Shown one piece after another: positions 1 through 6,890 of a stretch of DNA of 64,000 nucleotides. Position 1 is the first letter of the stretch. Each line of letters starts with the position of its first letter. Both the position numbers and the translations under genes were made by a program. Below the pieces are notes generated by a model. That model was not told the DNA's origin. It searched no databases and saw nothing but the letters and a program-made list of their open reading frames with translations. This DNA is from Streptomyces sp. NBC_01235 (GTDB taxonomy: Bacteria; Actinomycetota; Actinomycetes; Streptomycetales; Streptomycetaceae). The stretch lies in NCBI RefSeq assembly GCF_035989285.1, contig NZ_CP108513.1, positions 10,354,001 through 10,418,000 of the forward strand, read 5' to 3'.

Positions 1-206
1 GGTGAACCGGCCCACACCACACGCTCCGGGCCCGGCAGACCGGCCTGCCGGTAGGCCCGGCGCACGCCGTCCTCGGCGGCCGCGCGGTCGGCGGGCGCGG
101 TCACCGCGGCACAGGCGCGCCAGTCACCGACGTCGTCGGAGGACGCGCCCTCCACCACAGCCGCGGGGTTGTCCGCCACGGCCTCGGGAAACTCTGTCGT
201 CGTCAA
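1..206 (-). CDS. DUF6745 domain protein, N-terminal part (cut by window edge)
   Basis: The first 68 or so residues of a protein that runs off the left edge. I recognise the segment with DRAAAEDGVRRAYRQAGLP followed by a VVW stretch as the usual N-terminus of DUF6745 proteins, which have no known function. I prefer the TTG at 206 because GGAGG lies five bases upstream; a GTG at 221 is in frame but its purine run touches the codon. The gene follows the small gene ending at 229 and is probably co-transcribed with it from the damage-type promoter near 605-627. The family call rests on memory of the N-terminal pattern and the rest of the protein cannot be seen. Confidence 0.6.
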   Translation of the reverse strand, partial: MTTTEFPEAVADNPAAVVEGASSDDVGDWRACAAVTAPADRAAAEDGVRRAYRQAGLPGPERVVWAGS

Positions 207-228
207 CTGCCCCTCCGTCACCCTCTGC

Positions 229-555
229 TCAGTCCGCGACGATCCGCACGGATCCGGGCACGTACTCCCGCTGCCGGATCACCCGGTACCACCCCTTCGG
301 CAACGCGATCGCCGCATGCTCCTCGTGGACCACCCGGCCGCCCTGGGGCAGGTGCAGCAACAGCGGACCGAACGGTCCGGGCTCACGTACCAGATCACCC
401 GGGCCCACCACCGCGTGGGCGTGCCCGGTGACCTCGCCCAGCGCCAGCACGAGCCGGCCCCGCCCGTCCCGCCGCTCCTTCGGCGCGACCGCCACGTGCG
501 GCGGCACCGCCTCCTCCGTGACGGGCACGATCAGCACGTCTCCCTGCCGGTACAC
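229..555 (-). CDS. Small conserved protein of unknown function, partner of DUF6745
   Basis: A 108-residue protein from GTG 555, starting MYRQGDVLIVPV and containing the segments LALGEVTGHAHAV and AIALPKGWYRVIRQREYVPG. No transmembrane segment is visible. I recall such proteins beside DUF6745 genes but know no function. The start is uncertain. GTG 555 has a GAGGGGAG run upstream and fits where the conserved part begins. ATG 597 adds 14 residues and sits 7 bases after a -10 box (TACGGT), so a leaderless start there is quite possible. It is the first gene of the leftward arm of the divergent module. Confidence 0.65.
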   Translation of the reverse strand: MYRQGDVLIVPVTEEAVPPHVAVAPKERRDGRGRLVLALGEVTGHAHAVVGPGDLVREPGPFGPLLLHLPQGGRVVHEEHAAIALPKGWYRVIRQREYVPGSVRIVAD

Positions 556-604
556 GGCTCTCCCCTCTTCGCCGGGCGCACCGGGCACCGGCCTCATGAC
601 GAAG

Positions 605-627
605 ACCGTACGGGCCACCACTGACAA
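605..627 (-). promoter_or_regulatory. RecA-NDp (PafBC-type) promoter for the leftward arm
   Basis: Read leftward the sequence is TTGTCAGTG, 8 bases, then TACGGT. This matches the actinobacterial LexA-independent DNA-damage promoter pattern TTGTCRGTG-N8-TANNNT at every defined position. Transcription would begin near 597-598, at or next to an in-frame ATG. PafBC activation is inferred from the motif alone. Confidence 0.75.
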
Positions 628-668
628 CGCCCCCGAACCGAGGGCCCCGCCGAGGGGCGTTGTCAGTG
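619..668. repeat. Perfect 15-bp inverted repeat carrying two promoter boxes
   Basis: The arm CACTGACAACGCCCC at 619-633 is the exact reverse complement of 654-668, with 20 bases between. Each arm contains one TTGTCAGTG box, pointing outward. The symmetry therefore gives two back-to-back promoters serving both gene arms. It could also fold as a hairpin, but neither arm lies in a likely transcript body. Confidence 0.85.
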
Positions 669-682
669 CCTGTTGGTAGAAC
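660..682 (+). promoter_or_regulatory. RecA-NDp-like promoter for the rightward STM401x operon
   Basis: TTGTCAGTG at 660-668 is followed after 8 bases by TAGAAC at 677-682. This is the damage-promoter pattern with one deviation: the last -10 base is C, not T. Transcription would start around 689, leaving a leader of about 40 bases before the ribosome site of the gene at 731. Confidence 0.65.
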
Positions 683-730
683 TGCGGACACATCACGGAC
701 CGCACACCTTTTCTCCTCAGGAGCAGCCGC

Positions 731-1687
731 ATGACCATCGGCCACCACCTCGACGTGTTGTACGGGCTGCCCGCCTACACCTTCCCCCGCCCCGGCAACA
801 ATCCCCGCCCGGTCGAACCGGACGCGCCGGCCTGGCGGATCACCAGCGACGTCTACGACGCGGGCGAGGGCTGGACGGCGGCGTTCGCCCGTTTCTGCGC
901 CGCAGTCGACACCACCCGAGTGAAGGCCCTGATCGTCGGAGCCTGGGAGGAGGCGTACGAGGACGACTCCGCCGCCGTCATCGAGGCACTGGTGGCCGCC
1001 CGGGACCGCTTCCCGGCCCTGCGGGCCGTGTTCCTGGGCGACATGGTGGGGGAGGAGTGCGAGATCTCCTGGATCAACCAGACCGACGTCACCCCCCTCC
1101 TGGCCGCGTTCCCCGCGCTCGAGGAGTTCGGTGTGCGCGGCGGATCCGGGCTGAGCTTCCCCGCCCTGAGCCACGGCGCGCTGCGCAGGCTCGTCATCGA
1201 GACGGGCGGACTGCCCGCGGAGGTGGTGCGCGGAGTCGGCGGCAGCGACCTGCCCGCGCTGGAGCACCTCGACCTGTGGCTCGGCACCCCCGACTACGGC
1301 GGCGACAGCGAGGCCGCCGACCTGGAGCCCCTCCTGTCCGGCGCCCGCCTGCCGAACCTGCGCCACCTGGCCCTGCGCAACAGCGAGATGCAGGACGCCG
1401 TGGCCGCCGCGGTCGCGTCCGCCCCGGTCGTGGCCCGGCTGGAGGTGCTGGACCTCTCCATGGGCGTCCTGACCGACGAGGGCGCGGCCGCCCTGCTCGG
1501 CGGCCAGCCGCTCACCCACCTCAAGAAGCTCGACCTGCACCACCACTACCTGACCGAGGCACTCCAGGAGCGCGTCCGGCAGACTCTGGAGCCCGGCGGA
1601 GTCGAGGTGAACCTCGACCGCGGCGACGCCGAGGAGGACGCGGACGACGACGGCACGGTGTGGCGCTACGTCGCCGTGGGGGAGTGA
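731..1687 (+). CDS. STM4015 family leucine-rich-repeat-like protein, copy 1
   Basis: A 318-residue protein with degenerate LRR-like repeats, for example LRHLALRNSEM and LEVLDLSMGVLTDEG in the second half. The N-terminus (HLDVLYGLPAYTFP) and the C-terminal RYVAVGE are shared with the next gene. ATG 731 has GGAG seven bases upstream. Cytoplasmic, no signal or membrane segment. LRR folds usually bind proteins, so a recognition or scaffold role is an inference. It is first in a tightly overlapping six-gene operon driven by the promoter at 660-682. The family name comes from Salmonella locus numbering; function is unknown. Confidence 0.85.
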   Translation: MTIGHHLDVLYGLPAYTFPRPGNNPRPVEPDAPAWRITSDVYDAGEGWTAAFARFCAAVDTTRVKALIVGAWEEAYEDDSAAVIEALVAARDRFPALRAVFLGDMVGEECEISWINQTDVTPLLAAFPALEEFGVRGGSGLSFPALSHGALRRLVIETGGLPAEVVRGVGGSDLPALEHLDLWLGTPDYGGDSEAADLEPLLSGARLPNLRHLALRNSEMQDAVAAAVASAPVVARLEVLDLSMGVLTDEGAAALLGGQPLTHLKKLDLHHHYLTEALQERVRQTLEPGGVEVNLDRGDAEEDADDDGTVWRYVAVGE

Positions 1688-2649
1688 GCACCACCTCCAT
1701 GCGCTACTACCCTTCCCATCTCGAAGAGTTCCATGGTCTGCCCGTGCACACCTTCGGCGCCGAGGGCGACCACACCCGGGCCCTGCCCGAGCCGGGCTCG
1801 GTCGCCTGGCGGCTGAGCGCCGAGTGGGACCTGGACTTCGAACCGCTGTGGGGGCGCTTCCTCGAGGCGGTCGACACCGAGGAGGTCACCGCCCTCGTCG
1901 TCGGCATGTGGTGGGAGAGGCGGACCGAACGGGGCATCGACTTCGCCCTGGACCTCCTCACCGCGCACGCCCGGCGTCTGCCGAACCTGCGCGCCCTGTT
2001 CCTCGCGGACGTCGAGTCCGAGCAGACGGAGATCTCCTGGATCAAACAGGGCGAGGTCACCCGCGCCCTGCGCGCGTGGCCCCTCTTGGAGGAACTGGGG
2101 GTGCGCGGAGGGGAGGACCTGGTGATCGAGCCGCTGCGCCACGACCGGCTGCGCACCCTGCGGATCGAGTCCGGCGGTCTGCCCCAGGCCCCTGTACGGG
2201 CCCTGGCCGCCTGCGAGTTCCCCGCCCTGCGTCACCTGGAGCTGTGGCTGGGCACCCCCGATTTCGGCGGTGAGTGCACCCCCGAGGACATCCCGCCGCT
2301 CCTCACCGCCCTGGGTGCCCACAGCCCCGAACTGCGCCACCTCGGCCTGAAGAACAGTGACATCCAGGACGCCGTCGCCGCCGCGGTGGCCGCCGCACCG
2401 GTCGTCGCGGGCCTGGAGAGCCTCGACCTCAGCCTGGGCACCCTGGGTGACGAGGGAGGCGCCGCGCTCCTGTCCGGTCAGCCGCTGACGCACCTTCGCG
2501 CCCTGAACCTGCGTCACCACTACCTGAGCGACGCACTCGTCCAGCGCCTGCGCGAGACGCTGGAGCCGCACGGAGTCGACCTCGTCCTCACCCCGGTGCA
2601 ACGGCGCGGGCACTACACGGGGGCACGTTATGTCGCCGTCGGCGAGTGA
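1684..2649 (+). CDS. STM4015 family leucine-rich-repeat-like protein, copy 2
   Basis: A 321-residue paralogue of the preceding gene, with the same opening (HLEEFHGLPVHTFG), the same middle (EISWIKQGEVT beside EISWINQTDVT in copy 1) and the same RYVAVGE ending. It is a tandem duplication that has diverged substantially, so the copies probably have distinct partners. The GTG start overlaps the previous stop as GTGA; ATG 1699 is an alternative but lacks a ribosome site. Its 3' end overlaps the next gene by 20 bases, implying translational coupling. Confidence 0.85.
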   Translation: MSTTSMRYYPSHLEEFHGLPVHTFGAEGDHTRALPEPGSVAWRLSAEWDLDFEPLWGRFLEAVDTEEVTALVVGMWWERRTERGIDFALDLLTAHARRLPNLRALFLADVESEQTEISWIKQGEVTRALRAWPLLEELGVRGGEDLVIEPLRHDRLRTLRIESGGLPQAPVRALAACEFPALRHLELWLGTPDFGGECTPEDIPPLLTALGAHSPELRHLGLKNSDIQDAVAAAVAAAPVVAGLESLDLSLGTLGDEGGAALLSGQPLTHLRALNLRHHYLSDALVQRLRETLEPHGVDLVLTPVQRRGHYTGARYVAVGE

Positions 2650-3763
2650 CCTGGGGCCGCGTTTCGCGGTGGTCGGCAACCCCGGGAACCGCAGGGTCGC
2701 CCTCTTCGAGGACGCGGTGCGCGCGGCCGGTCTGCCCGCCCCGCGCGTCGTCCCCTGGACGTACGTACTCCGTGACCAGGGAGCCGACTTCGCCGCCGAC
2801 GAGGTCGTCCGGATCGACTCACCCGGTGAGAACGCCGAGGTCGACCGGATGCTGCGCGGAGCCCAGGACCCGACCCGGGTCGAGGGCTCGGCCCGCTGGT
2901 ACGCCGGCCTCGTCGCCGCGGTGCGCGGACTGCGCGGCGGTGTCCGTCTCGACGACCCGGACGAGTTGGCCGTGCTGTTCGACAAACGGCTCTGCCACGC
3001 CGTCCTCGACGCGGCGGACGTCCCCGTTCCCGCCTCACCCACCTCGGGCCCGCAGGGCGCGCCGGTGCGCGGCTGGGACGACGTACGGGCGCTGATGCGG
3101 GAGCACCGGATGCCCCGGCTGTTCGTGAAACCGGCGCACGGATCGTCGGCGTCGGGCGTCCTCGCCGTCGAGTCGGGCGGCGGCGGCCGTATCCGAGCCA
3201 CCACCTCCGTCGAACTCACCGCCGACGGCAGCCTGTACAACTCCCTCAAGGTGCGCCGCTACGAAGGCGAGCAGGACATCGCGGCCATCGTCGACGCGCT
3301 CGCCCCGGACGGACTGCACCTCGAACGCTGGCTGCCGAAGGCGTCCCAGGACGGCCGGGCCACCGACCTCAGGGTCGTCGTGGTGGCCGGCCGCGCCACC
3401 CACGCGGTGGTCCGCACCAGCCGCTCGCCCCTGACCAACCTCCACCTCGGCGGCCGGCGGGGCGACCTGGACACCGCCCGGGAGGCCGTCGAGGCGGCGG
3501 GCGCCCGCTGGGCCGACCTGCTGGGCGTGTGCGAGCAGGCCGCGGCATGTTTCCCGCGCACCCTCTGCGTCGGCGTCGACCTGCTGCCGGCCGTCGGCTG
3601 GCGCAGAGCCGCGATCGGCGAGGTCAACGCCTTCGGCGACCTGCTGCCCCGCCTCACCGGCCTGCCCGGCAGCGGCGCGGAGGGCCTCGACACCTACGCC
3701 ACCCAGGTGGCCGCCGTCCTGCGCGACGTCGCCCAGCACAGAACAGGAACACCGCATGCCTGA
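2630..3763 (+). CDS. STM4014 family protein, ATP-grasp-like
   Basis: A 377-residue protein beginning MSPSASDLGPRFAVVGNPGN. The stretch LFVKPAHGSSASGV near residues 164-177, the basic GRATHAVVRTSRSP segment and GEVNAFGDLLPRL near the C-terminus fit an ATP-grasp fold, in which the lysine and acidic/asparagine residues would bind ATP and Mg. ATP-grasp enzymes usually join a carboxylate to an amine or thiol, which suggests peptide- or amide-bond formation, but the substrate is unknown. ATG 2630 lies inside the previous gene and is preceded by a G-rich run. The 3' end overlaps the next gene by 8 bases. Confidence 0.8.
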   Translation: MSPSASDLGPRFAVVGNPGNRRVALFEDAVRAAGLPAPRVVPWTYVLRDQGADFAADEVVRIDSPGENAEVDRMLRGAQDPTRVEGSARWYAGLVAAVRGLRGGVRLDDPDELAVLFDKRLCHAVLDAADVPVPASPTSGPQGAPVRGWDDVRALMREHRMPRLFVKPAHGSSASGVLAVESGGGGRIRATTSVELTADGSLYNSLKVRRYEGEQDIAAIVDALAPDGLHLERWLPKASQDGRATDLRVVVVAGRATHAVVRTSRSPLTNLHLGGRRGDLDTAREAVEAAGARWADLLGVCEQAAACFPRTLCVGVDLLPAVGWRRAAIGEVNAFGDLLPRLTGLPGSGAEGLDTYATQVAAVLRDVAQHRTGTPHA

Positions 3764-4586
3764 GCCGGACATGAACGAGACCGTGGGCAGCCACGACCTC
3801 CTCCTCGTCACGCTCGACACCCTGCGCCACGACGTCGCCGAAGAACTGGCGGCGGCAGGCCGCATCCCGAACCTGGCCCGCCACCTCCCCGGCGGCCGAT
3901 GGGAGAAGCGGCACGCCCCGGGCAGCTTCACCTACGCCTCCCACCAGGCGATCTTCGCCGGCTTCCTGCCTACCCCGGCCGCCCCCGGACCGCATCCGCG
4001 CCTCTTCGCGGCGAGCTTCGCGGGCAGCGAGACCACCGCCGACGGCACCTACGTCTACGACACCCCCGACCTCGTCTCCGGCCTGGCCGAGAACGGCTAC
4101 CACACCGTGTGCATCGGGGGAGTCGGCTTCTTCAACAAGCAGGGTCCGCTGGGCTCGGTGCTGCCCGGCCTCTTCCACGAGTCCCACTGGGCACCGGAGT
4201 TCGGCGTCACCTCGCCCCACTCCTTCGAGAACCAGGTTGCCCGCGCCGAGCGCGTCGTACGCCAACTCCCGGACGAACAGCGGCTGTTCCTCTTCGTCAA
4301 CGTCTCCGCCCTGCACCAGCCGAACTGGTTCCACCTGCCCGGCGCGACCCGCGACACAGGCGACAGCCGTGAGACGCACGCCGCCGCGCTGGAGTACGTG
4401 GACCGGCACATCGGCAGGCTGTTCGCCGCCGCGAGCAGCAGGCGCCGCTGCTTCGCGATCGTCTGCTCCGACCACGGCACCGCCTACGGCGACGACGGCT
4501 ACACCGGCCACCGCCTCGGCCACGAGTCCGTGTGGACCGTGCCGTACGCCCACTTCTTCCTCGACCCCGCACCCCGTCCGACTTAA
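3756..4586 (+). CDS. STM4013/SEN3800 family hydrolase, alkaline-phosphatase/sulfatase superfamily
   Basis: A 276-residue protein with LLVTLDTLRHD (N-terminal metal-binding Asp), GSFTYASHQAIFAG at the position of the catalytic Ser/Thr, and SDHGTAYGDDGYTGHR with the metal-binding Asp-His and a further His. This layout is characteristic of alkaline-phosphatase-fold hydrolases, here short for the superfamily. There is no signal peptide, so it acts in the cytoplasm. It overlaps the ATP-grasp gene by 8 bases and precedes the radical-SAM pair. The substrate, phosphate or sulfate ester, is unknown. Confidence 0.85.
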   Translation: MPEPDMNETVGSHDLLLVTLDTLRHDVAEELAAAGRIPNLARHLPGGRWEKRHAPGSFTYASHQAIFAGFLPTPAAPGPHPRLFAASFAGSETTADGTYVYDTPDLVSGLAENGYHTVCIGGVGFFNKQGPLGSVLPGLFHESHWAPEFGVTSPHSFENQVARAERVVRQLPDEQRLFLFVNVSALHQPNWFHLPGATRDTGDSRETHAAALEYVDRHIGRLFAAASSRRRCFAIVCSDHGTAYGDDGYTGHRLGHESVWTVPYAHFFLDPAPRPT

Positions 4587-4595
4587 GGCCGCCCG

Positions 4596-5960
4596 ATGAC
4601 CACCGCCGAGCCGACCACCCGCACCAGCCCCTACCAGCACTACGTCTACGCCTACCCCCACAAGACCGCCTACCGTCGGCTCCCCGAACGCCCGCTCCTC
4701 ACCGAGCTCTGGGCGGCCGAACCCAAGGACGCCCTCTCCCTCTACCTGCACATACCGTTCTGCGAGGTCCGCTGCGGCTTCTGCAACCTCTTCACCCGCA
4801 TCGGCGCCCCCGACGGCCTGACCGGCGCCTACCTGGACGCCCTGGAACGGCAGGCGACCGCCGTGCGGGAGGCGCTGGGGGAGACGGACGACGTGCGGTT
4901 CGCGACGGCGGCCTTCGGCGGCGGCACCCCCACCTTCCTCACCGCCGCCGAGCTGGACCGCCTCTGCGACATCGCCGAGCACCGTATGGGCGCCGACCTC
5001 GGCGCGGTCCCGCTGTCGGTCGAGGCCTCGCCCGCCACGGCCACTGCCGACCGCCTCGCCGTCCTGGCCGGCCGAGGCGCCACCCGGCTGAGCCTGGGAG
5101 TACAGAGCTTCGTCGACTCCGAGGCCCGGGCCGCCGTACGCCCGCAGCGCCGCGCCGACGTCGAAGCGGCGCTCGCCCGCGTCCGCGAGGCCCGCATCCC
5201 GGTCCTCAACATCGACCTCATCTACGGCATCGACGGCCAGACCGAGCAGAGCTGGCTGCACTCCCTGGACGCGGCCCTGGCCTGGCGGCCCGAGGAGCTG
5301 TACCTCTACCCCCTCTACGTCCGCCCCCTGACCGGCCTGGACCGCCGCAGCCCCGACCCGGGCCACCACGCAGGCCCCGATCCCGCCTGGGACGAGCAAC
5401 GGCTGCGCCTGTACCGCGCGGGCCGCGACCACCTCCTCGCACACGGCTACACCCAGCAGTCCATGCGCATGTTCCGCCGCACCGACGCCCCGCCCCAGGG
5501 CGCCGACGACCACGCCTGCCAGACCGACGGCATGATCGGCCTCGGCTGCGGCGCCCGCTCCTACACGGCCGGCCTGCACTACTCCTTCGACTACGCCGTC
5601 GACATGCACCAGATCCGGGGGATCATCGACGACTACGTCTCCAGTGACTCCGCCGACTTCGCCCACGCCGAGGTCGGCCACCCCATGAACGCCCACGAGG
5701 CGCGCCGCCGTCACCTCCTGCAGTCGCTCCTCCAGGCCAAGGGCCTGGACCTCGACGACTACCGTGCCCGCTTCGGCAGCGCACCCGCCGACGACTTCGG
5801 CCCCGAACTCGAACACTTCGCCGACCGGGGCTGGCTGACCGACGCCGACCCGACGACCCTTCGGCTCACGCCCGAAGGCCTCGCCCACTCCGACGCCATC
5901 GGCCCCGAGCTGTTCTCCCCGGCCGTCCGCGCCGCCATGGCCGCCTACGAGCGGAAGTGA
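4596..5960 (+). CDS. STM4012 family radical SAM protein (HemN-like)
   Basis: A 454-residue radical-SAM protein with the [4Fe-4S] motif CEVRCGFC (Cys 56, 60, 63) after YLHIPF, an opening typical of HemN/coproporphyrinogen-dehydrogenase-like proteins. FGGGTPTF is the GGxP-type SAM-binding element, and the C-terminal HemN-type winged region contains LLQSLLQAKGLDLDDY. It is unlikely to be HemN itself, because it sits in the STM401x operon and has the family-specific opening. ATG 4596 follows the previous stop by 9 bases. The reaction is unknown. Confidence 0.88.
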   Translation: MTTAEPTTRTSPYQHYVYAYPHKTAYRRLPERPLLTELWAAEPKDALSLYLHIPFCEVRCGFCNLFTRIGAPDGLTGAYLDALERQATAVREALGETDDVRFATAAFGGGTPTFLTAAELDRLCDIAEHRMGADLGAVPLSVEASPATATADRLAVLAGRGATRLSLGVQSFVDSEARAAVRPQRRADVEAALARVREARIPVLNIDLIYGIDGQTEQSWLHSLDAALAWRPEELYLYPLYVRPLTGLDRRSPDPGHHAGPDPAWDEQRLRLYRAGRDHLLAHGYTQQSMRMFRRTDAPPQGADDHACQTDGMIGLGCGARSYTAGLHYSFDYAVDMHQIRGIIDDYVSSDSADFAHAEVGHPMNAHEARRRHLLQSLLQAKGLDLDDYRARFGSAPADDFGPELEHFADRGWLTDADPTTLRLTPEGLAHSDAIGPELFSPAVRAAMAAYERK

Positions 5961-5971
5961 GGCGGCCCACC

Positions 5972-6883
5972 ATGGACCTGACCCTCCTCTACCGCGGCCC
6001 GCTCGCCTCCTGCGACTACGACTGCCCCTACTGCCCGTTCGCCAAGCGACGCGACTCGACCGACCGACTGCGTGCCGACCGCGCCGCCCTGGAACGGTTC
6101 GCCGCATGGGCCGCCGCCCAGACCGACGACCGGCTGTCGTTGCTGTTCACCCCGTGGGGCGAGGGCCTGGTCCGCTCCTGGTACCGGCGCACCCTCGCCG
6201 ACCTCTCCCGCATCCCGCACATCCGCCGGGTCGCCATCCAGACCAACCTCAGCTGCCGCACCGACTGGCTCGCCGAGGCCGAGGCCGACGCCGACACCCT
6301 GGCCCTGTGGTGCACGTACCACCCGGGCCAGACCCCCTACGACCGCTTCCTCGCCAAGTGCCGCGACCTGGCGGACCGCGGGATCCGCTTCAGCGTCGGC
6401 GTCGTCGGCCTGCCCGAGCACATCGAGGCGGCCCGCCGCCTGCGCACGGACCTGCCCGAGCACGTCTACCTGTGGATCAACGCCGCCGAGGGCCACACCT
6501 ACGCGGACGCCGAGGCCGACGACTGGACCGCCCTCGACCCGCTCTTCCCGTACAGCCGCCACCCGCACCGCAGCGCCGGGCTGCCCTGCCGCACCGGCGA
6601 GTCCGTGATCTCGGTCGACGGCGAGGGCACGGTCCGCCGCTGTCACTTCGTCCGCGCCGAACTGGGCAACCTCTACGACGGCTCGTACCGGGCCGCCCTG
6701 CGCCCGCGCCCCTGCCCGCTCGCCGTCTGCGACTGCCACATCGGCTACGTCCACCTCGAGACGCTCCCGCTGTACGACGTCTTCGCGGGCGGCGTGCTGG
6801 AGCGAGTTCCGGCAACCGCCCCCGCCCCCGTACAGCACTCCGCCCGCATCACGACGATCGCGATGCGGGCGGAGGCCAGGTGA
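5972..6883 (+). CDS. STM4011 family radical SAM protein
   Basis: A 303-residue radical-SAM protein with MDLTLLYRGPLASC at the start and the motif CDYDCPYC (Cys 14, 18, 21). The C-terminal third has more cysteines (LPCRTGE, RRCHF, CPLAVCDCHIGY) that could bind an auxiliary iron-sulfur cluster. I chose ATG 5972 because GAGG lies nine bases upstream and the protein then begins at the conserved part. GTG 5957, overlapping the previous stop, adds five residues. It is the last gene of the operon; a strong hairpin lies inside its 3' end. Two adjacent radical-SAM enzymes suggest sequential chemistry on one substrate. Confidence 0.88.
   Translation: MDLTLLYRGPLASCDYDCPYCPFAKRRDSTDRLRADRAALERFAAWAAAQTDDRLSLLFTPWGEGLVRSWYRRTLADLSRIPHIRRVAIQTNLSCRTDWLAEAEADADTLALWCTYHPGQTPYDRFLAKCRDLADRGIRFSVGVVGLPEHIEAARRLRTDLPEHVYLWINAAEGHTYADAEADDWTALDPLFPYSRHPHRSAGLPCRTGESVISVDGEGTVRRCHFVRAELGNLYDGSYRAALRPRPCPLAVCDCHIGYVHLETLPLYDVFAGGVLERVPATAPAPVQHSARITTIAMRAEAR
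6838..6874. terminator. Hairpin terminator between convergent STM4011 and GH30 genes
   Basis: CTCCGCCCGCATC at 6838-6850 pairs perfectly with 6862-6874: a 13-bp stem with an 11-base loop. It lies in the last codons of the STM4011 gene, eight bases short of its stop, and 17 bases past the GH30 stop on the other strand. It probably ends both transcripts. Confidence 0.7.
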
Positions 6884-6890
6884 CCAAAGG

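Noticed and set aside
395..1546. Long open frame on the strand opposite the first STM4015 gene
   Set aside because: Shadow of a high-G+C gene: no ribosome site, atypical residues, and codon bias fits the plus strand.
3654..6107. 817-codon frame antisense to the STM4013-STM4012 genes
   Set aside because: Val/Gly/Ala-rich translation typical of antisense high-G+C DNA; the sense strand carries clear domain motifs.
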